A DNA stretch of 64,000 nucleotides, taken from positions 1 to 64,000 of the forward strand of contig JYJN01000025.1 in assembly GCA_003263845.1 (NCBI GenBank), given 5' to 3'. Positions within the stretch are counted from its first letter, which is position 1; the number at the start of each line of letters is the position of its first letter. Of this stretch, positions 48,677-59,281 are shown in pieces. Position numbers and translations under genes: made by a program. Source of the stretch: Vibrio aestivus (GTDB lineage: Bacteria; Pseudomonadota; Gammaproteobacteria; Enterobacterales; Vibrionaceae). The notes beneath the pieces are model-generated. The model was not told the DNA's origin, searched no databases, and saw only the letters and a list, made by a program, of their open reading frames with translations.

Positions 48677-50260
48677 TCAGTGCCCAGTCGAGCTACTGGC
48701 ATCACCAACGTGATGAGAAATCCAACCCCAATCATAGAAATTTGCTGTCATTGGTTCGATGAAGAACACGATGCCAATCATGCCAACAATCGCTAGTACA
48801 ATGGTATAAGGGAATGCCATGACTACCATACGACCGTATGAGAGTCGAATAAGTGGTGCAAGAGCTGACGTTAACAAGAAAAGGAATGCTGCTTGACCAT
48901 TTGGTGTCGCTACTGATGGTAAGTTTGTACCAGTGTTGATTGCAACTGCAAGAAGGTCGAACTGATCACGTGTGATAACCCCTTCAACCAGAGCAGTTTT
49001 AACTTCGTTAATGTAAACCGTCCCCACGAAAACGTTATCCGACACCATGGATAACAAGCCATTTGCCACATAGAACAGCGCTAACTGTGTGCCTTTGTCT
49101 TCGACTGCTAAAACGGCATCGATAATAGGCTTAAATAGCTCTTGATCGATGATTACAGCAACAATTGAAAAGAACACGGTCAGTAGAGCGGTAAAAGGAA
49201 GCGCCTCTTCGAAAGCTTTACCGAGTGAGTGTTCTTCAATAACGCCAGTAAAAGAAGTCGCTAAAATGATGACAGATAGACCAATCAGACCTACAGCAGC
49301 AAGGTGAAGTGCAAGGCCAACGATGAGCCATACCGCAATGAAACCTTGAACCCAAAGCTTGGCAACATCTTGCTTGGTGCGATTAGCACGCTCTTCGCGA
49401 TCAAAGTCCACAAGGATTTGACGCACATTCTCAGGAAGCTTAGCGCCGTAGCCGAAGATTTTGAGCTTCTCTACCGCCACACATGTTGCCAACCCGCAGA
49501 AGAATACCGGAAGTGTTACTGGAGCCATGCGAATAATGAACTCACCAAATAGCCAGCCTGCTTGGTCTGCAATGATCAGGTTTTGCGGTTCACCGACCAT
49601 GGTCATTACGCCGCCAAGTGCCGTACCAACACCAGCATGCATTAATAGCGAGCGTAAGAAAGAACGGTAGTTTTCTAAGTCGTCACGAGTCAGTTCACAT
49701 AAGTGTTCATCTTGAGTGTGATCGTGAGAAACCGTCGACACCTTGCCTGATGCAACCTTGTGGTAAATAGCGTAAAAGCCGACAGCCACACTGATTACAA
49801 CAGCAATAACAGTCAGGGCATCAAGGAAAGCAGATAAAAAAGCCGCCGCAAAGCAGAATGCTACAGATAGGGTAGACTTAGAGCGAATCCCTAGAAGTAT
49901 CTTGGTGAAAATGTAGAGCAGCAATTGCTTCATGAAGTAGATACCAGCAACCATGAAGATCAGCAGTAGCATAACTTCTATATTCGCGACCAACTCATGC
50001 TTAACTTGATCTGCGCTGGTCATGCCAATGGCGATTGCTTGGATGGCTAATAGACCACCGGGCTGAAGGGGGTAACACTTAAGCGCCATGGCTAGAGTGA
50101 AAATGAATTCGATAACGAGTAACCAGCCCGCCGTAAAAGGATCAATGAAGAAAAAAACGAAAGGGTTGATGACTAGGAAGGCTATGATGGCAACTTTGTA
50201 CCAGTCTGGCGCTTTACCAAGGAAATTCTTGATAAAGGCATTTCCAAGAGACATGGGCAT
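48677..50260 (-). CDS. nhaB: NhaB Na+/H+ antiporter
   Basis: NhaB exports sodium in exchange for protons. The 527-residue protein has about twelve hydrophobic segments and the family blocks [20 protein letters not shown] and [17 protein letters not shown]. It is intact and of full length. It is divergent from fadR, as in many gammaproteobacteria. Its 5' leader carries a complex inverted-repeat structure. Confidence 0.95.
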   Translation of the reverse strand: MPMSLGNAFIKNFLGKAPDWYKVAIIAFLVINPFVFFFIDPFTAGWLLVIEFIFTLAMALKCYPLQPGGLLAIQAIAIGMTSADQVKHELVANIEVMLLLIFMVAGIYFMKQLLLYIFTKILLGIRSKSTLSVAFCFAAAFLSAFLDALTVIAVVISVAVGFYAIYHKVASGKVSTVSHDHTQDEHLCELTRDDLENYRSFLRSLLMHAGVGTALGGVMTMVGEPQNLIIADQAGWLFGEFIIRMAPVTLPVFFCGLATCVAVEKLKIFGYGAKLPENVRQILVDFDREERANRTKQDVAKLWVQGFIAVWLIVGLALHLAAVGLIGLSVIILATSFTGVIEEHSLGKAFEEALPFTALLTVFFSIVAVIIDQELFKPIIDAVLAVEDKGTQLALFYVANGLLSMVSDNVFVGTVYINEVKTALVEGVITRDQFDLLAVAINTGTNLPSVATPNGQAAFLFLLTSALAPLIRLSYGRMVVMAFPYTIVLAIVGMIGIVFFIEPMTANFYDWGWISHHVGDASSSTGH

Positions 50261-50314
50261 AAAAAATACTCTTACTGTTGTTATATATTCGACACGCTAA
50301 GGCTTGAATTTTTT

Positions 50315-50452
50315 CGTCGGCGGGGTGGGCTAAGAGTTCCGACGCAACAGTGACTTAGAAAAACAACAGCTGCACATAATCCATTGTGGTCTTGCCAAGT
50401 CACTCCCTGAGAAAGACAAGCACTCATACTTCGCCCGCAACTGTACTCTTAG
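50315..50452 (-). ncRNA. Candidate structured leader RNA of nhaB
   Basis: Reading the minus strand, CTAAGAGT (50452-50445) can pair exactly with ACTCTTAG (50337-50330), enclosing a perfect 8-bp helix AGTGACTT (50404-50397) with AAGTCACT (50356-50349). A third helix, CGTCGG (50344-50339) with CCGACG (50320-50315), brackets the 3' strand of the first, so the two are mutually exclusive, as in riboswitches. The structure ends about 55 bases before the nhaB start. No known riboswitch consensus is recognised. The rest of 50261-50894 holds the fadR/nhaB promoters. Confidence 0.35.
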
Positions 50453-50894
50453 TTCATTCATAGTCAATAAAAAACTTTATATAGATATTTAGGCGAATGA
50501 TATTTTGTCTAAAAACGCGATCAAAGTGGGGTATTTGTGAATGTATAGTTGCTAAAAAGTGAATTGAGTGAGTTATGAGAACTAAATCCATGCTCATAAG
50601 CAATTAATAAGATGTAAATCAGGTAAAAGTATAATACTAAAGTGTAGGTTTGAAGCTACGGGTGGATGATGAAAACCCCTACAGTTATTAGGTGCCTATT
50701 AGTGGGAGTGGAGTAAACTTAATATTTTATATGCTTGATATTAAAAGCATCACCTATTCATATGATGAACATTTAGAGCTTGTACTCTATTGTTAGTGTT
50801 TTGATAGTTTATTGTGTCTAGGTTTCCGATACTGCCTAACTGGTGGTATGATGAGTTAATCAGACGTAAATAGACAACATTGGATTCATACCGA

Positions 50895-51734
50895 ATGGTC
50901 ATTAAGGCAAAAAGCCCAGCAGGATTTGCTGAAAAGTACATTATTGAAAGTATCTGGAATGGCAGATTTCCACCTGGTTCAATCTTACCTGCTGAGCGAG
51001 AGCTATCAGAACTGATTGGCGTAACGAGAACAACGTTACGAGAAGTGCTTCAAAGGCTAGCACGTGATGGCTGGTTGACGATTCAACATGGCAAACCGAC
51101 GAAAGTAAACCAGTTTATGGAAACGTCGGGCTTGCATATCCTAGATACGCTAATGACGCTTGATGCAGATAATGCAACATCGATCGTTGAAGACCTTTTA
51201 GCGGCACGCACAAATATCAGCCCAATTTTTATGCGCTACGCATTTAAGACCAATAAAGAGACGTCTGAGCGCACAATTCACAATGTCATAGAGTCTTGTG
51301 AGGCATTACTGGCCGCTCCGTGTTGGGATGACTTTATGTCGTCCTCTCCTTACGCTGAGAAAATCCAGCAACATGTGAAAGATGACGGAAACAAAGATGA
51401 GATAGCGCGCCAAGAAGCATTGGTGGCCAAAACATTTAATTTCTACGATTACATGCTGTTCCAACGTTTAGCATTCCATTCTGGGAATCAAATTTATGGT
51501 TTAATTTTCAATGGCCTGAAGAAGCTTTATGACCGAGTAGGCAGCTATTACTTTTCGAACCCAGAAGCTCGTGAGTTAGCAATGAAGTTTTATCGTGAAT
51601 TACTTGAAGTGTGTGAAACAGGTGATAGAGATAAACTACCTGTGGTTGTTCGTCATTACGGTATTGAAAGTGCGCAGATTTGGAACCAAATGAAAACCAC
51701 ACTGCCAACGAACTTTACTGAAGACGATTCTTAG
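50895..51734 (+). CDS. fadR: FadR fatty-acid regulator
   Basis: FadR senses long-chain acyl-CoA, represses fatty acid degradation and activates synthesis. The 279-residue protein starts [16 protein letters not shown], the standard Vibrio start at ATG 50895; an in-frame TTG at 50880 is less likely. The GntR-type winged helix contains [18 protein letters not shown]. The ligand domain follows, with the insertion typical of vibrios about residues 138-177. Confidence 0.95.
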   Translation: MVIKAKSPAGFAEKYIIESIWNGRFPPGSILPAERELSELIGVTRTTLREVLQRLARDGWLTIQHGKPTKVNQFMETSGLHILDTLMTLDADNATSIVEDLLAARTNISPIFMRYAFKTNKETSERTIHNVIESCEALLAAPCWDDFMSSSPYAEKIQQHVKDDGNKDEIARQEALVAKTFNFYDYMLFQRLAFHSGNQIYGLIFNGLKKLYDRVGSYYFSNPEARELAMKFYRELLEVCETGDRDKLPVVVRHYGIESAQIWNQMKTTLPTNFTEDDS

Positions 51735-51758
51735 TGCCAATTAAGGCTGCAATATATA

Positions 51759-51790
51759 TTAAAAAACCCGCTATTCAGCGGGTTTTTTGC
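51759..51790 (+). terminator. Terminator of fadR
   Basis: AAAAACCCGCT pairs with AGCGGGTTTTT around ATTC, followed by T6. Confidence 0.85.
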
Positions 51791-51861
51791 ATTTTAATCG
51801 AGCTCTTCTTCGTAGCCGCCTGCGTCTTTAAACCAGTCGGTTAGGTGGGTTTTAAGCTGCT

Positions 51862-52959
51862 TTAGCTCATCTGGCCAATAAGTGCCAAGCCAAGGTCCTC
51901 GGCGCGAGTAATGTCATTGTAGCGAAGCGGCCTGAAGCTCACTAACATGGCGCGTGCTTGAAGCCCGCCGAGTAGATCTCGCAACGATTCAAGTTTGTAT
52001 AGGGTATCATCTCCATCATCGCGCATACCTTTGGTTTTACACTCGATGATATGGAGTTTGTTGTTAACGACAGAAGCAACATCGAGTTCATTTCTCACTT
52101 CTCTATCACCGCGCTGGCGATATACTTGAACGTTCAACGATCGATCTTGAATGGTGGGCATGTCGTCTTGGATCTGCCTTACCGTGCTATGGACCAGTGT
52201 TTCTAACCATTCTCCATTTGAGAATCGTCTGGCATCTTCGCTAACGAAAGTCAGTAAGCCATCTTTATAAGAAGCAATTTCCGTTTCGACCAAGTCATCA
52301 AGGAGCATTTTTAACTCTCGATAGCCTTGTTGTTTCTCCGTTAACTGAACAGATAGGGTTTGCTCTTTACGGCAAGTCGTGGCGAGATAGTTTAAAGTCG
52401 CCAAACCAGGACCAAGTTCTAGTGCGTTGCCAGCCCAACGTTCGCCAAGTTCATAAAGCTTCTTATCAAGTTGAGGTGGAAGTTCGATGTCGTTGAACTC
52501 ACCCCGCGCTCCAAAAATAGTTAGGTAATCTGAGATGGTGATTCTATCTTGAACCTGCGCGTCTTCTCTTGCATCTGGATATAGCCAGCACAGACGGTCG
52601 CTATTGGGTTCAACAACAAAAATGGGCCAATGATAGGTACGAAACACTTCATAGACAGACAATAGTCGGTGTCGTAAACCGCAGCTTGCATTTAGCTTTA
52701 TTTCCTCACCGCGTAGTTTTAAATCTTGGGCTAGTACCGATACAGATTCTTTTATTTTAGAGGTGTTCGCTACATTCGGGATCTGATAAAACTCTGAAGT
52801 AATGTCCCGTTGTGCAAGGACCTTGTGTAGTCGCAGATACATCTCTTCCTGGCTTTCTACGCCAATGAAAACAATATGGGTGCTAACGGTGCGGTTATCT
52901 AAAAGTGGAGTGACTAATCGAATGGGGTCTTGATCGATAATCCCTACATGTACTGCCAT
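51862..52959 (-). CDS. CARF-domain nuclease of the DUF1887 family (VC1899-like, Card1-related)
   Basis: This 365-residue protein has an N-terminal Rossmann-like CARF domain (V-H-V-G-I-I-D-Q-D-P, with L-N-A-S-C-G-L-R-H-R-L-L as the likely nucleotide-binding loop). A linker of winged-helix type precedes a C-terminal PD-(D/E)XK nuclease with R-N-E-L-D-V-A-S-V and I-I-E-C-K-T-K-G holding the catalytic Asp, Glu and Lys. The layout is that of VC1899 of V. cholerae, which is next to fadR in that genome too. Card1 nucleases of type III CRISPR systems share this fold. No CRISPR or cas gene occurs in the window. It may act as a nuclease triggered by a nucleotide second messenger. Confidence 0.75.
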   Translation of the reverse strand: MAVHVGIIDQDPIRLVTPLLDNRTVSTHIVFIGVESQEEMYLRLHKVLAQRDITSEFYQIPNVANTSKIKESVSVLAQDLKLRGEEIKLNASCGLRHRLLSVYEVFRTYHWPIFVVEPNSDRLCWLYPDAREDAQVQDRITISDYLTIFGARGEFNDIELPPQLDKKLYELGERWAGNALELGPGLATLNYLATTCRKEQTLSVQLTEKQQGYRELKMLLDDLVETEIASYKDGLLTFVSEDARRFSNGEWLETLVHSTVRQIQDDMPTIQDRSLNVQVYRQRGDREVRNELDVASVVNNKLHIIECKTKGMRDDGDDTLYKLESLRDLLGGLQARAMLVSFRPLRYNDITRAEDLGLALIGQMS

Positions 52960-53035
52960 AAAGCGTCCTCAATTATGGCCTGCAGAGTGATAGTTAGAAG
53001 AATAGCGCAGGCTCTTATACCGATATAATACCCGT

Positions 53036-53076
53036 GCATTAAAAAAACAAGGGCGACTTAATCAATAAGTCGCCCA
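53036..53076 (-). terminator. Terminator of the chemoreceptor gene
   Basis: On the minus strand GGGCGACTTA pairs with TAAGTCGCCC around TTGAT, followed by TTGTTTTTTT. It ends the chemoreceptor gene upstream of the CARF nuclease. Confidence 0.8.
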
Positions 53077-53115
53077 AGAGTGGTTAAATAAGTAATTGTG
53101 TGTAATTAGTTATGT

Positions 53116-55107
53116 CTATAGTTTGAAGCGGTGCACTAAGTCACCTTGCTGGTTTGCTAGTGCGGTTAAATCAGCGCTTGTTCTTGCGATCTCAGACATA
53201 GCTTCATAACTGGTGCCAGCGATTAGATTGATCTCTTCGATGTTGCGAGCGATATCTGAAGTCGTATGACTCTGTTCACCTGCCGCTTCAGAAATGTAAC
53301 TACTCATTTGGCTTATTTCTAAAATCAATGCTTGTATCTCTTCCATTGCACTGTTTGCGTTAGAGGCTTGCTCGACAGACAGTTCCATGTCGCTCATACA
53401 GCTTTCTATTACTTTACCTGCGGTTGAAGACGAAGATTGCAGATTGCTAATCATGTTTTCAATCTCAGATGTCGATTCAGTCGTACGTTGAGCTAGAACT
53501 CGAACCTCGTCGGCAACGACCGCAAAGCCACGGCCCTGCTCTCCCGCACGTGCGGCTTCAATGGCTGCATTCAATGCAAGCAAATTGGTTTGCTCTGCGA
53601 TATTGCGAATAACATCTAGATAGAGCCGATGTGACCACTCATCTTTTGCAGTTCAGAGACGGCTTCAACCGATTCATTGAGACGAGATTCAAGCTGATTG
53701 ATGGTTGAGATATTCGTGCTCATGATCTGACGTCCAGACTCAGAGGCAGTTTCAACTTGTTGAACCATACCCAGCGAATTTTGCGCGCTTTGAGCGACTT
53801 CTTGCACTGAGTGCGCCATTTCTGTCATGGCAGTTGCAACGTTTGCGGTTTGCTCGCGTTGGCTATTCAGCTGCTTCTGCGCTCCGCTTGAGGTTTCTTG
53901 GTTGCTGTTGGCTGTCGATGTTAAGTCGTCTGACGCATCGTTGAGTTTAACCAAGATGTTGTGGAGATTGTCAGCGAGCGAGTTGATATGGCCACTGACG
54001 CGGCTAAATTCGTTATTGTAGCGAATATCGATACGCTGAGTCATATCACCGTCCGTCAACCCTTCTAGTGTAGAAAGAATGCGAGTAAGCGGCTCACGCA
54101 CGCTTTGTGCAATGTGATAACCAATACCACCTGCAAATAGTGCCATGACGATGCCGATAGCAATTGCCTTAATAACACCTTGATCGTAGACCTTTCCTGC
54201 AGCCACAAGTGATTGATTTAGACCATCAGTCGCGACTTGATTGAAAGAGTCTAAAATTGCCAAAGCCGTATCCACTTCGGCAGCAAGGTTGCCAATGTTT
54301 TCATAGAGTGCAGCGCGAGCAATAAGGTAGTTGTTGTGCTGGTCTAGTACACCGCCACTTTGGCCAATGTCGATACTAAACTGCTTGACCGACTCATCAA
54401 ATGCTTCTTTTAATGGAGGTAATTGAGTTGATAGGCCACGGAATGCGTAGTTTAAATGGGTGACCGCTTTTTTGTTCTTTTTTCACTGCAGCATCAACAA
54501 ATGCAACATCACTGCTTGCTAGCGCATCTGAAGTGATGACCTCGGCATCTTTCAGTTTAATGAAGTAGCTTTTTGCCATCACTTTTACAGCGATGCTGTC
54601 TTGGTCATCGACAAACTCTTTCATGCCAACGCTTAATTCAGAATGCAAGCGTTGGAATTGACGAGTTGACTGTTGAACTTGCTCTTGAGAAACAAACATT
54701 TGCTGGTAATTGTCCATTGCTGTTTGCGCTTCACTGAAGTAGCGAGCTTGCATTTCTTTCAATTGAACAATGCGTTCTTCAAGTTGCGGATTGTTAGCAC
54801 TTGCTTGCTCTAATCGTACTAGGACATCATTGAAGGCGCTTTCTGACTGAGCAAACTCGTCGCGCATAGCTGCCATGCGCTCTTGGTCTTGAGTTGTCAG
54901 GAAATCTTTAAATGATTTGTCTGCTGATAACAAACTGACGTTTGTTTGATTTGAAAGTGACACCAACGGTAGTGATGTGTTTGAAACTGTCTCGAAGTCT
55001 GAGTGGATTTGATTCATACCGCTCATCATCATTGCTGTTGTCGCAATAAACATAATAATGATGAGGGTAAAACCGGCATACATCCGCCTAATTACCGAAC
55101 CCTTCAT
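53116..55107 (-). CDS. Methyl-accepting chemotaxis protein (two frameshifts near 53612 and 54480)
   Basis: The chemoreceptor has an N-terminal membrane segment ([13 protein letters not shown]), a four-helix periplasmic sensor, a second membrane segment ([15 protein letters not shown]), a HAMP domain ([18 protein letters not shown]) and the signalling hairpin [18 protein letters not shown]. Three pieces in different frames make up about 664 residues. The breaks lie in an A-run at about 54480 and at a missing T near 53612 (S-I-stop for S-I-L-D-V-I-R-N-I). The start is ATG 55107, six bases after GGGAGAG. Confidence 0.9.
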
Positions 55108-55346
55108 AAACAACTCTCCCTAAAAACTAAAAAAGACAAATCCGTCTCAAAAAAAAGGTAACAAAGTATCGGCCATTGTATTGAATCTGAGATACGCGTT
55201 TTATGACGCACAATACAAATTTTCGCCTCGAAATTAATCGAGTTGTCATTCGTGTTAACTAGGTTGGGTTTTCAATTGAGCTTTTATACAGCATGGCGCA
55301 TACTATCCGAAAACAATCAAGCCAAACCCAGATTACGGAGAGTTTC

Positions 55347-55697
55347 ATGGCTGAAGAAACCATATTTAGCAAGATTATTCGCAAAGAGATCCCTGCCGAC
55401 GTCGTCTACCAAGATGACTTGGTAACTGCATTCAGAGACATCAATCCACGCGCACCCCGCCATATTTTGATTATTCCTAACAAGCTCATTCCTACGGTGA
55501 ACGATATCGAAGAAGAAGATGAAGCGGTAATGGGGCGTATGTTTACCGTTGCCAAAAAGCTTGCAAAAGAAGAGGGCATTGCAGAAGACGGTTACCGTCT
55601 TATCATGAACTGTAACCCTCATGGTGGCCAAGAAGTTTACCACATACACATGCACCTCGTCGGTGGCCGACCACTGGGTCCAATACTAGTGAGTTAA
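55347..55697 (+). CDS. hinT: HinT-type HIT purine nucleoside phosphoramidase
   Basis: This small histidine-triad hydrolase has the signature H-I-H-M-H-L-V-G-G, and begins [11 protein letters not shown]. The 116-residue length is typical. The start is ATG 55347 with GGAGAG upstream. A longer frame from 55293 is not supported. It heads the gene set hinT, COG3014 lipoprotein, ycfL, lpoB, thiK. Confidence 0.94.
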   Translation: MAEETIFSKIIRKEIPADVVYQDDLVTAFRDINPRAPRHILIIPNKLIPTVNDIEEEDEAVMGRMFTVAKKLAKEEGIAEDGYRLIMNCNPHGGQEVYHIHMHLVGGRPLGPILVS

Positions 55698-55756
55698 GCC
55701 AGCAGTAGAGGCTTGGCAACTTTTTCCACATTTTCCTGTCAAAAGTCTATATCAAA

Positions 55757-55786
55757 TAGATACGCCACCTTTTTAGGTGGCGTGTT
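55757..55786 (+). terminator. Possible terminator after hinT
   Basis: ACGCCACCT pairs with AGGTGGCGT around a T-rich loop, with only GTTATTC following. The weak T-run suggests partial termination. Confidence 0.45.
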
Positions 55787-55828
55787 ATTCTTATTAGCTC
55801 GATTCTTATAACCTCGTTCATCATCTAT

Positions 55829-57234
55829 ATGGAGCAAGGATTGCAAAAATTACTACGTTCATGTGTTGTTCTCGCTTCAGCAGTCGTATTGAGCGCATGT
55901 TCAAACTTGTCAGCAGGCAATCTGTTTAGCCACTACACAGTGCAAAATCAGAAAGTGCAAAGGTCGGTGAAGTCTGGCGAGTACGAAAAAGCGGTCAGCC
56001 AACTGCCTGAGTCTATGGCAGGCGATATTCTCGACAACTTCGAGAAAGGTCGCGTTTATTTGCTTAATGAACAGTACGAGGAAAGTAGCGCAGCATTTAG
56101 TGTCAGTGACCAAGCGGTAAGGCAATGGCAAGATCAAGCGACCATTTCTATTTCTGAAACGGCGACAGATATTGGCTCACTGGCGATCAACGATAACTTA
56201 AAAAATTATCAACCTTCAGATTATGAACTCGGCTTTTTACATTTGTATATGGGACTCGGTTACCTGATCGATAATGATCTAGAAGGTGCGCTGATTGAAA
56301 TGCGAAGAGCAAATCAAGTTCAAGAACGCGCGAAGCAAACTCGTGAAAGAGAGCTACAAGCCGCGGAAACCGAGTTGAAAAAACAAGGCATTTCGCCAAA
56401 CTTGGGTAGCGTATTATCACGCTACCAGACGCAGGTGAAAAACTACAAGCTGTCCAAAATGGGTATTTATTGTTTTTGTCTGGCCTACTGTATGAAACGG
56501 AAGGGGACTTAAACAGCGCATATGTGGACTATCGAAGAGCCTTGACTGTCTTACCAAAGAACCCTCAAGTTATTGAAAGTTCAATGCGTGTCGCTCGTCG
56601 TTTGGGAATGAATCAAGATCTAGAGTTGCTCACTAAGCGCTATGGAGAACTCCGTTTACTTGCTGATGATGAAGCGCGAGTGATTGTCATTGATGAACAA
56701 AGTGTGGTTGAAGCAATGCTAGGTTGGCAGTTATCGCTGCCTGTTTATGATAGTCGAGGTAATGGTGCTATATACTCATTGGCACTTCCATACTATCAAG
56801 ACCAAGGCCTAGAAAAGTTTTCCTCGCTACAATTAAATAATAAAGCACTGACATCGAGCCAGTTAGTTGATGTTAACTTAATGGCGCAGAATGATCTCTC
56901 CGAGCGCATGACGAGCATTGTCATTAGGCAGGCTTTACGAGTCTATGCCAAAGATCAGATTCGTAAAAGTGCTGCAAAGGGTGACGATGTCGGAAATTTA
57001 TTGTTCAACGTTTGGAATACGTTGACGGAACAGCCGGATACTCGCAGTTGGCAAACGCTACCAGGGCAAGTAAGAAGTGCAAGTATGCATGTCCCTGCGG
57101 GTGAACAAAGCCTGAAAGTGGGTGTTGAAGAATATAAATTTAACGTTGATGCTAACCGAACCGTGTTGGTATGGGTATCTCGCCAAGGTCAGAATTCGAC
57201 CATTTGGCACAAACAGTTAGGGAACTTACGATGA
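55829..57234 (+). CDS. COG3014-type lipoprotein (frameshift near 56447)
   Basis: A lipoprotein signal peptide with lipobox L-S-A-C is followed by TPR-like helices (E-K-G-R-V-Y-L-L-N-E-Q-Y-E-E-S, G-A-L-I-E-M-R-R-A-N-Q-V-Q). In the second frame it goes on N-G-Y-L-L-F-L-S-G-L-L-Y-E-T-E-G-D-L-N. One missing A near 56447 causes the break (restored N-Y-K-A-V-Q-N-G-Y). The total is about 468 residues. It overlaps ycfL by ATGA and sits in the lpoB neighbourhood, so it may assist cell-envelope synthesis. Confidence 0.75.
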
Positions 57235-57620
57235 AAAAATGGTGGATGGCTTTCGCTGCATGTATTGCCTTAGTCGGCTGTGCAGAAAATACCTCAGGGC
57301 TACGAATAGACGGCGGAACACAAAATGTTTGGTTTGCCGATAATGTTCTTGCGTCGCGTTTGATTATTGATGATATCGCGACTACTGAGGTAGACGGTTA
57401 TGCCCGTGGTGTAGTCCGCTTAACCAGTAACTATAAAGGTGACCAGAACGTTCAGTACCGTTTCTACTGGTATGACGAAGAGGGATTAGAGGTTAATACT
57501 AAGCTAGCCCCTTGGAAGCCTGCGATTATTCGTGGGCATGAAAGCATTGCTATTTCTGAAGTATCGGTTAATCCAAATGGTAAAAACTTCCGAGTTCAAA
57601 TTCGCGAGCTGAAACAGTAA
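57231..57620 (+). CDS. ycfL: YcfL-type lipoprotein (DUF1425)
   Basis: A small lipoprotein of 129 residues with lipobox L-V-G-C-A. The mature part has V-W-F-A-D-N-V-L-A and Y-R-F-Y-W-Y-D-E-E-G-L, characteristic of the DUF1425 family. It starts at ATG 57231, overlapping the upstream stop. It is followed by lpoB, the same order as in E. coli. Confidence 0.85.
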   Translation: MKKWWMAFAACIALVGCAENTSGLRIDGGTQNVWFADNVLASRLIIDDIATTEVDGYARGVVRLTSNYKGDQNVQYRFYWYDEEGLEVNTKLAPWKPAIIRGHESIAISEVSVNPNGKNFRVQIRELKQ

Positions 57621-57693
57621 TTATTTAGGTGGGTTTCAATGCATGAAATCTGCCGACCTTATTGAATGAAAAATTGGTAATTTTGAGGAACCA

Positions 57694-58287
57694 ATGATGA
57701 AAAAAAGCGTTATTGCATTACTTGGCCTAGCAGTCTTATTAGGCGGCTGTTCTAACAAAGTGAGCTACGGGGATGCTCAAGCGGTAGAAACCACCACAAT
57801 TGATTTTGGTTCAACGGACCTACAAACCATCGCTGGAGAAATGGTTGATAGCATGATGATGTCAGGTTCTGTGGCTGCGATTACTCGTGATGAGCGTCCA
57901 ATCGTTTTTGTGGAACGCATCAAGAATAAGACCAGTGAGCACATTGATACGGAATCAATTACCGATAGTATCAGTACTAAGATGCTGAATTCTGGTAAGT
58001 TCCGTTTTGTAGATATGGATCGTGTCGAGTCTGTTCGTGATCAGTTGAACTTCCAGAACAACGATGAGCTAGTTAATCAAAGCACAGCAATTCAGTTTGG
58101 TAAAATGGTTGGTGCTCAGTACATGCTATACGGAAATCTATCCAGTATCGCTAAGTCTGCAGGCAGCGACAAAGATGTCTACTACAAAATGACCATGCGT
58201 CTGATGGATCTTGAAACAGGTTTAATCGAGTGGGCGGATGAAACGGAAATCCGTAAGCAAGAGTCAAAAAGCTTATTGGGACTTTAA
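57694..58287 (+). CDS. lpoB: LpoB, outer-membrane activator of PBP1B
   Basis: LpoB stimulates peptidoglycan synthase PBP1B. The 197-residue lipoprotein has signal peptide and lipobox L-G-G-C-S, and the core F-V-E-R-I-K-N-K-T-S-E-H-I-D-T-E and G-A-Q-Y-M-L-Y-G-N-L. The proline-rich linker of E. coli LpoB is lacking, as I recall is common in Vibrio. GAGGAA precedes the ATG. It belongs to the ycfL-lpoB-thiK set. Confidence 0.85.
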   Translation: MMKKSVIALLGLAVLLGGCSNKVSYGDAQAVETTTIDFGSTDLQTIAGEMVDSMMMSGSVAAITRDERPIVFVERIKNKTSEHIDTESITDSISTKMLNSGKFRFVDMDRVESVRDQLNFQNNDELVNQSTAIQFGKMVGAQYMLYGNLSSIAKSAGSDKDVYYKMTMRLMDLETGLIEWADETEIRKQESKSLLGL

Positions 58288-58328
58288 ATTAAGAGGGTCT
58301 ACAGACCCTATAAGAGAAGGAGTGTTTT

Positions 58329-59181
58329 ATGGCGAGGATGTCTTGGTCTGAAGCCTGTCAGCTTGATGAAACCTTAGTTGGCTTAGAACACTTTTTCTCA
58401 ACGAGCCCTTCTTACGCACAAACGCTGACAGGAGGGCTTACCAATCGATGCTGGAAAATCGTATTACCCGATGAGTCTGCGTTTGTTTGGCGTCCTACAA
58501 CACATCTTACGAAAGCCTTTTCTATCTCTCGCTTTCAAGAATACCAAATTCTTTCCTCTATTGAAGATAGTCAAATAGGCCCCAAACCTTGGTTCATCAA
58601 TGAAAAAGGGCTGCTTGTTGAGTGGATTGAAGGTTCACCGTTAACGGACACCCTCACATTCGATGAACTGCTTGAGACTATGGTGCAGATTCATCAGCTC
58701 GATACTACCCGAGTTCCAGCCGTCCCCTTCAGTTTTACCGCCCGCGTTGACCATTATTGGATGAAGTTGACTGCAGAGAATCGCTGTAAGGAAGTGGAAG
58801 CGATTTATCAGCGATGGAGAAACGCGCCGAACCTTGCAGAAGTGGGTCAGACCCTTTGTCATTTTGATTTGGCAGGCTACAACATGGTGGCGACCCGCAC
58901 CAGTATCGAGTGATTGATTGGGAATATGCCTCAATTGCTGATCCTCGATTGGATTTGACTTTAAGTATCGATGTCATGGGTGTGGAACCCACACAGGCTG
59001 TGCTTGATTACTGCAGACTTCGAGGTGTGGAAGGGTAGATGACTGGGTTGAAGGAGTCATGGCATGGAAACCTAGAGCAACTATGATGGCTTTGCTGTGG
59101 TATCGATTAGCCCATCAACTATGGGGTGATGAGCAATACCTGACTCAAGCTGACCTGATTAAAGAGGCTTTTTGTAGTTAG
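58329..59181 (+). CDS. thiK: Thiamine kinase-like phosphotransferase (two frameshifts near 58900 and 59033)
   Basis: This choline/aminoglycoside-kinase fold protein phosphorylates thiamine or a related alcohol. The N-terminus has T-G-G-L-T-N-R-C-W-K-I; the catalytic region reads L-C-H-F-D-L-A-G-Y-N-M-V then, in another frame, V-I-D-W-E-Y-A-S-I-A-D-P-R. The breaks are a missing C near 58900 (A-C-C for A-C-C-C) and a missing G near 59033. The restored C-terminus ends L-I-K-E-A-F-C-S (about 284 residues). The position between lpoB and ycfP matches thiK in E. coli, except that nagZ is absent here. Confidence 0.8.
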
Positions 59182-59281
59182 GATCACGTTTCAACTTGTT
59201 AGCCTTCAATTTTGGCTCGATTCTCTTCCTTTGACTAAGGTTCATGGTAGATTGAAGTTATAAGAACTCGGGGACATTTTT

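Noticed and set aside
50315-50452. Lysine riboswitch upstream of nhaB
   Set aside because: An AGAG...AAGTA stretch looked similar, but the further conserved lysine-box blocks are absent and the size does not fit.
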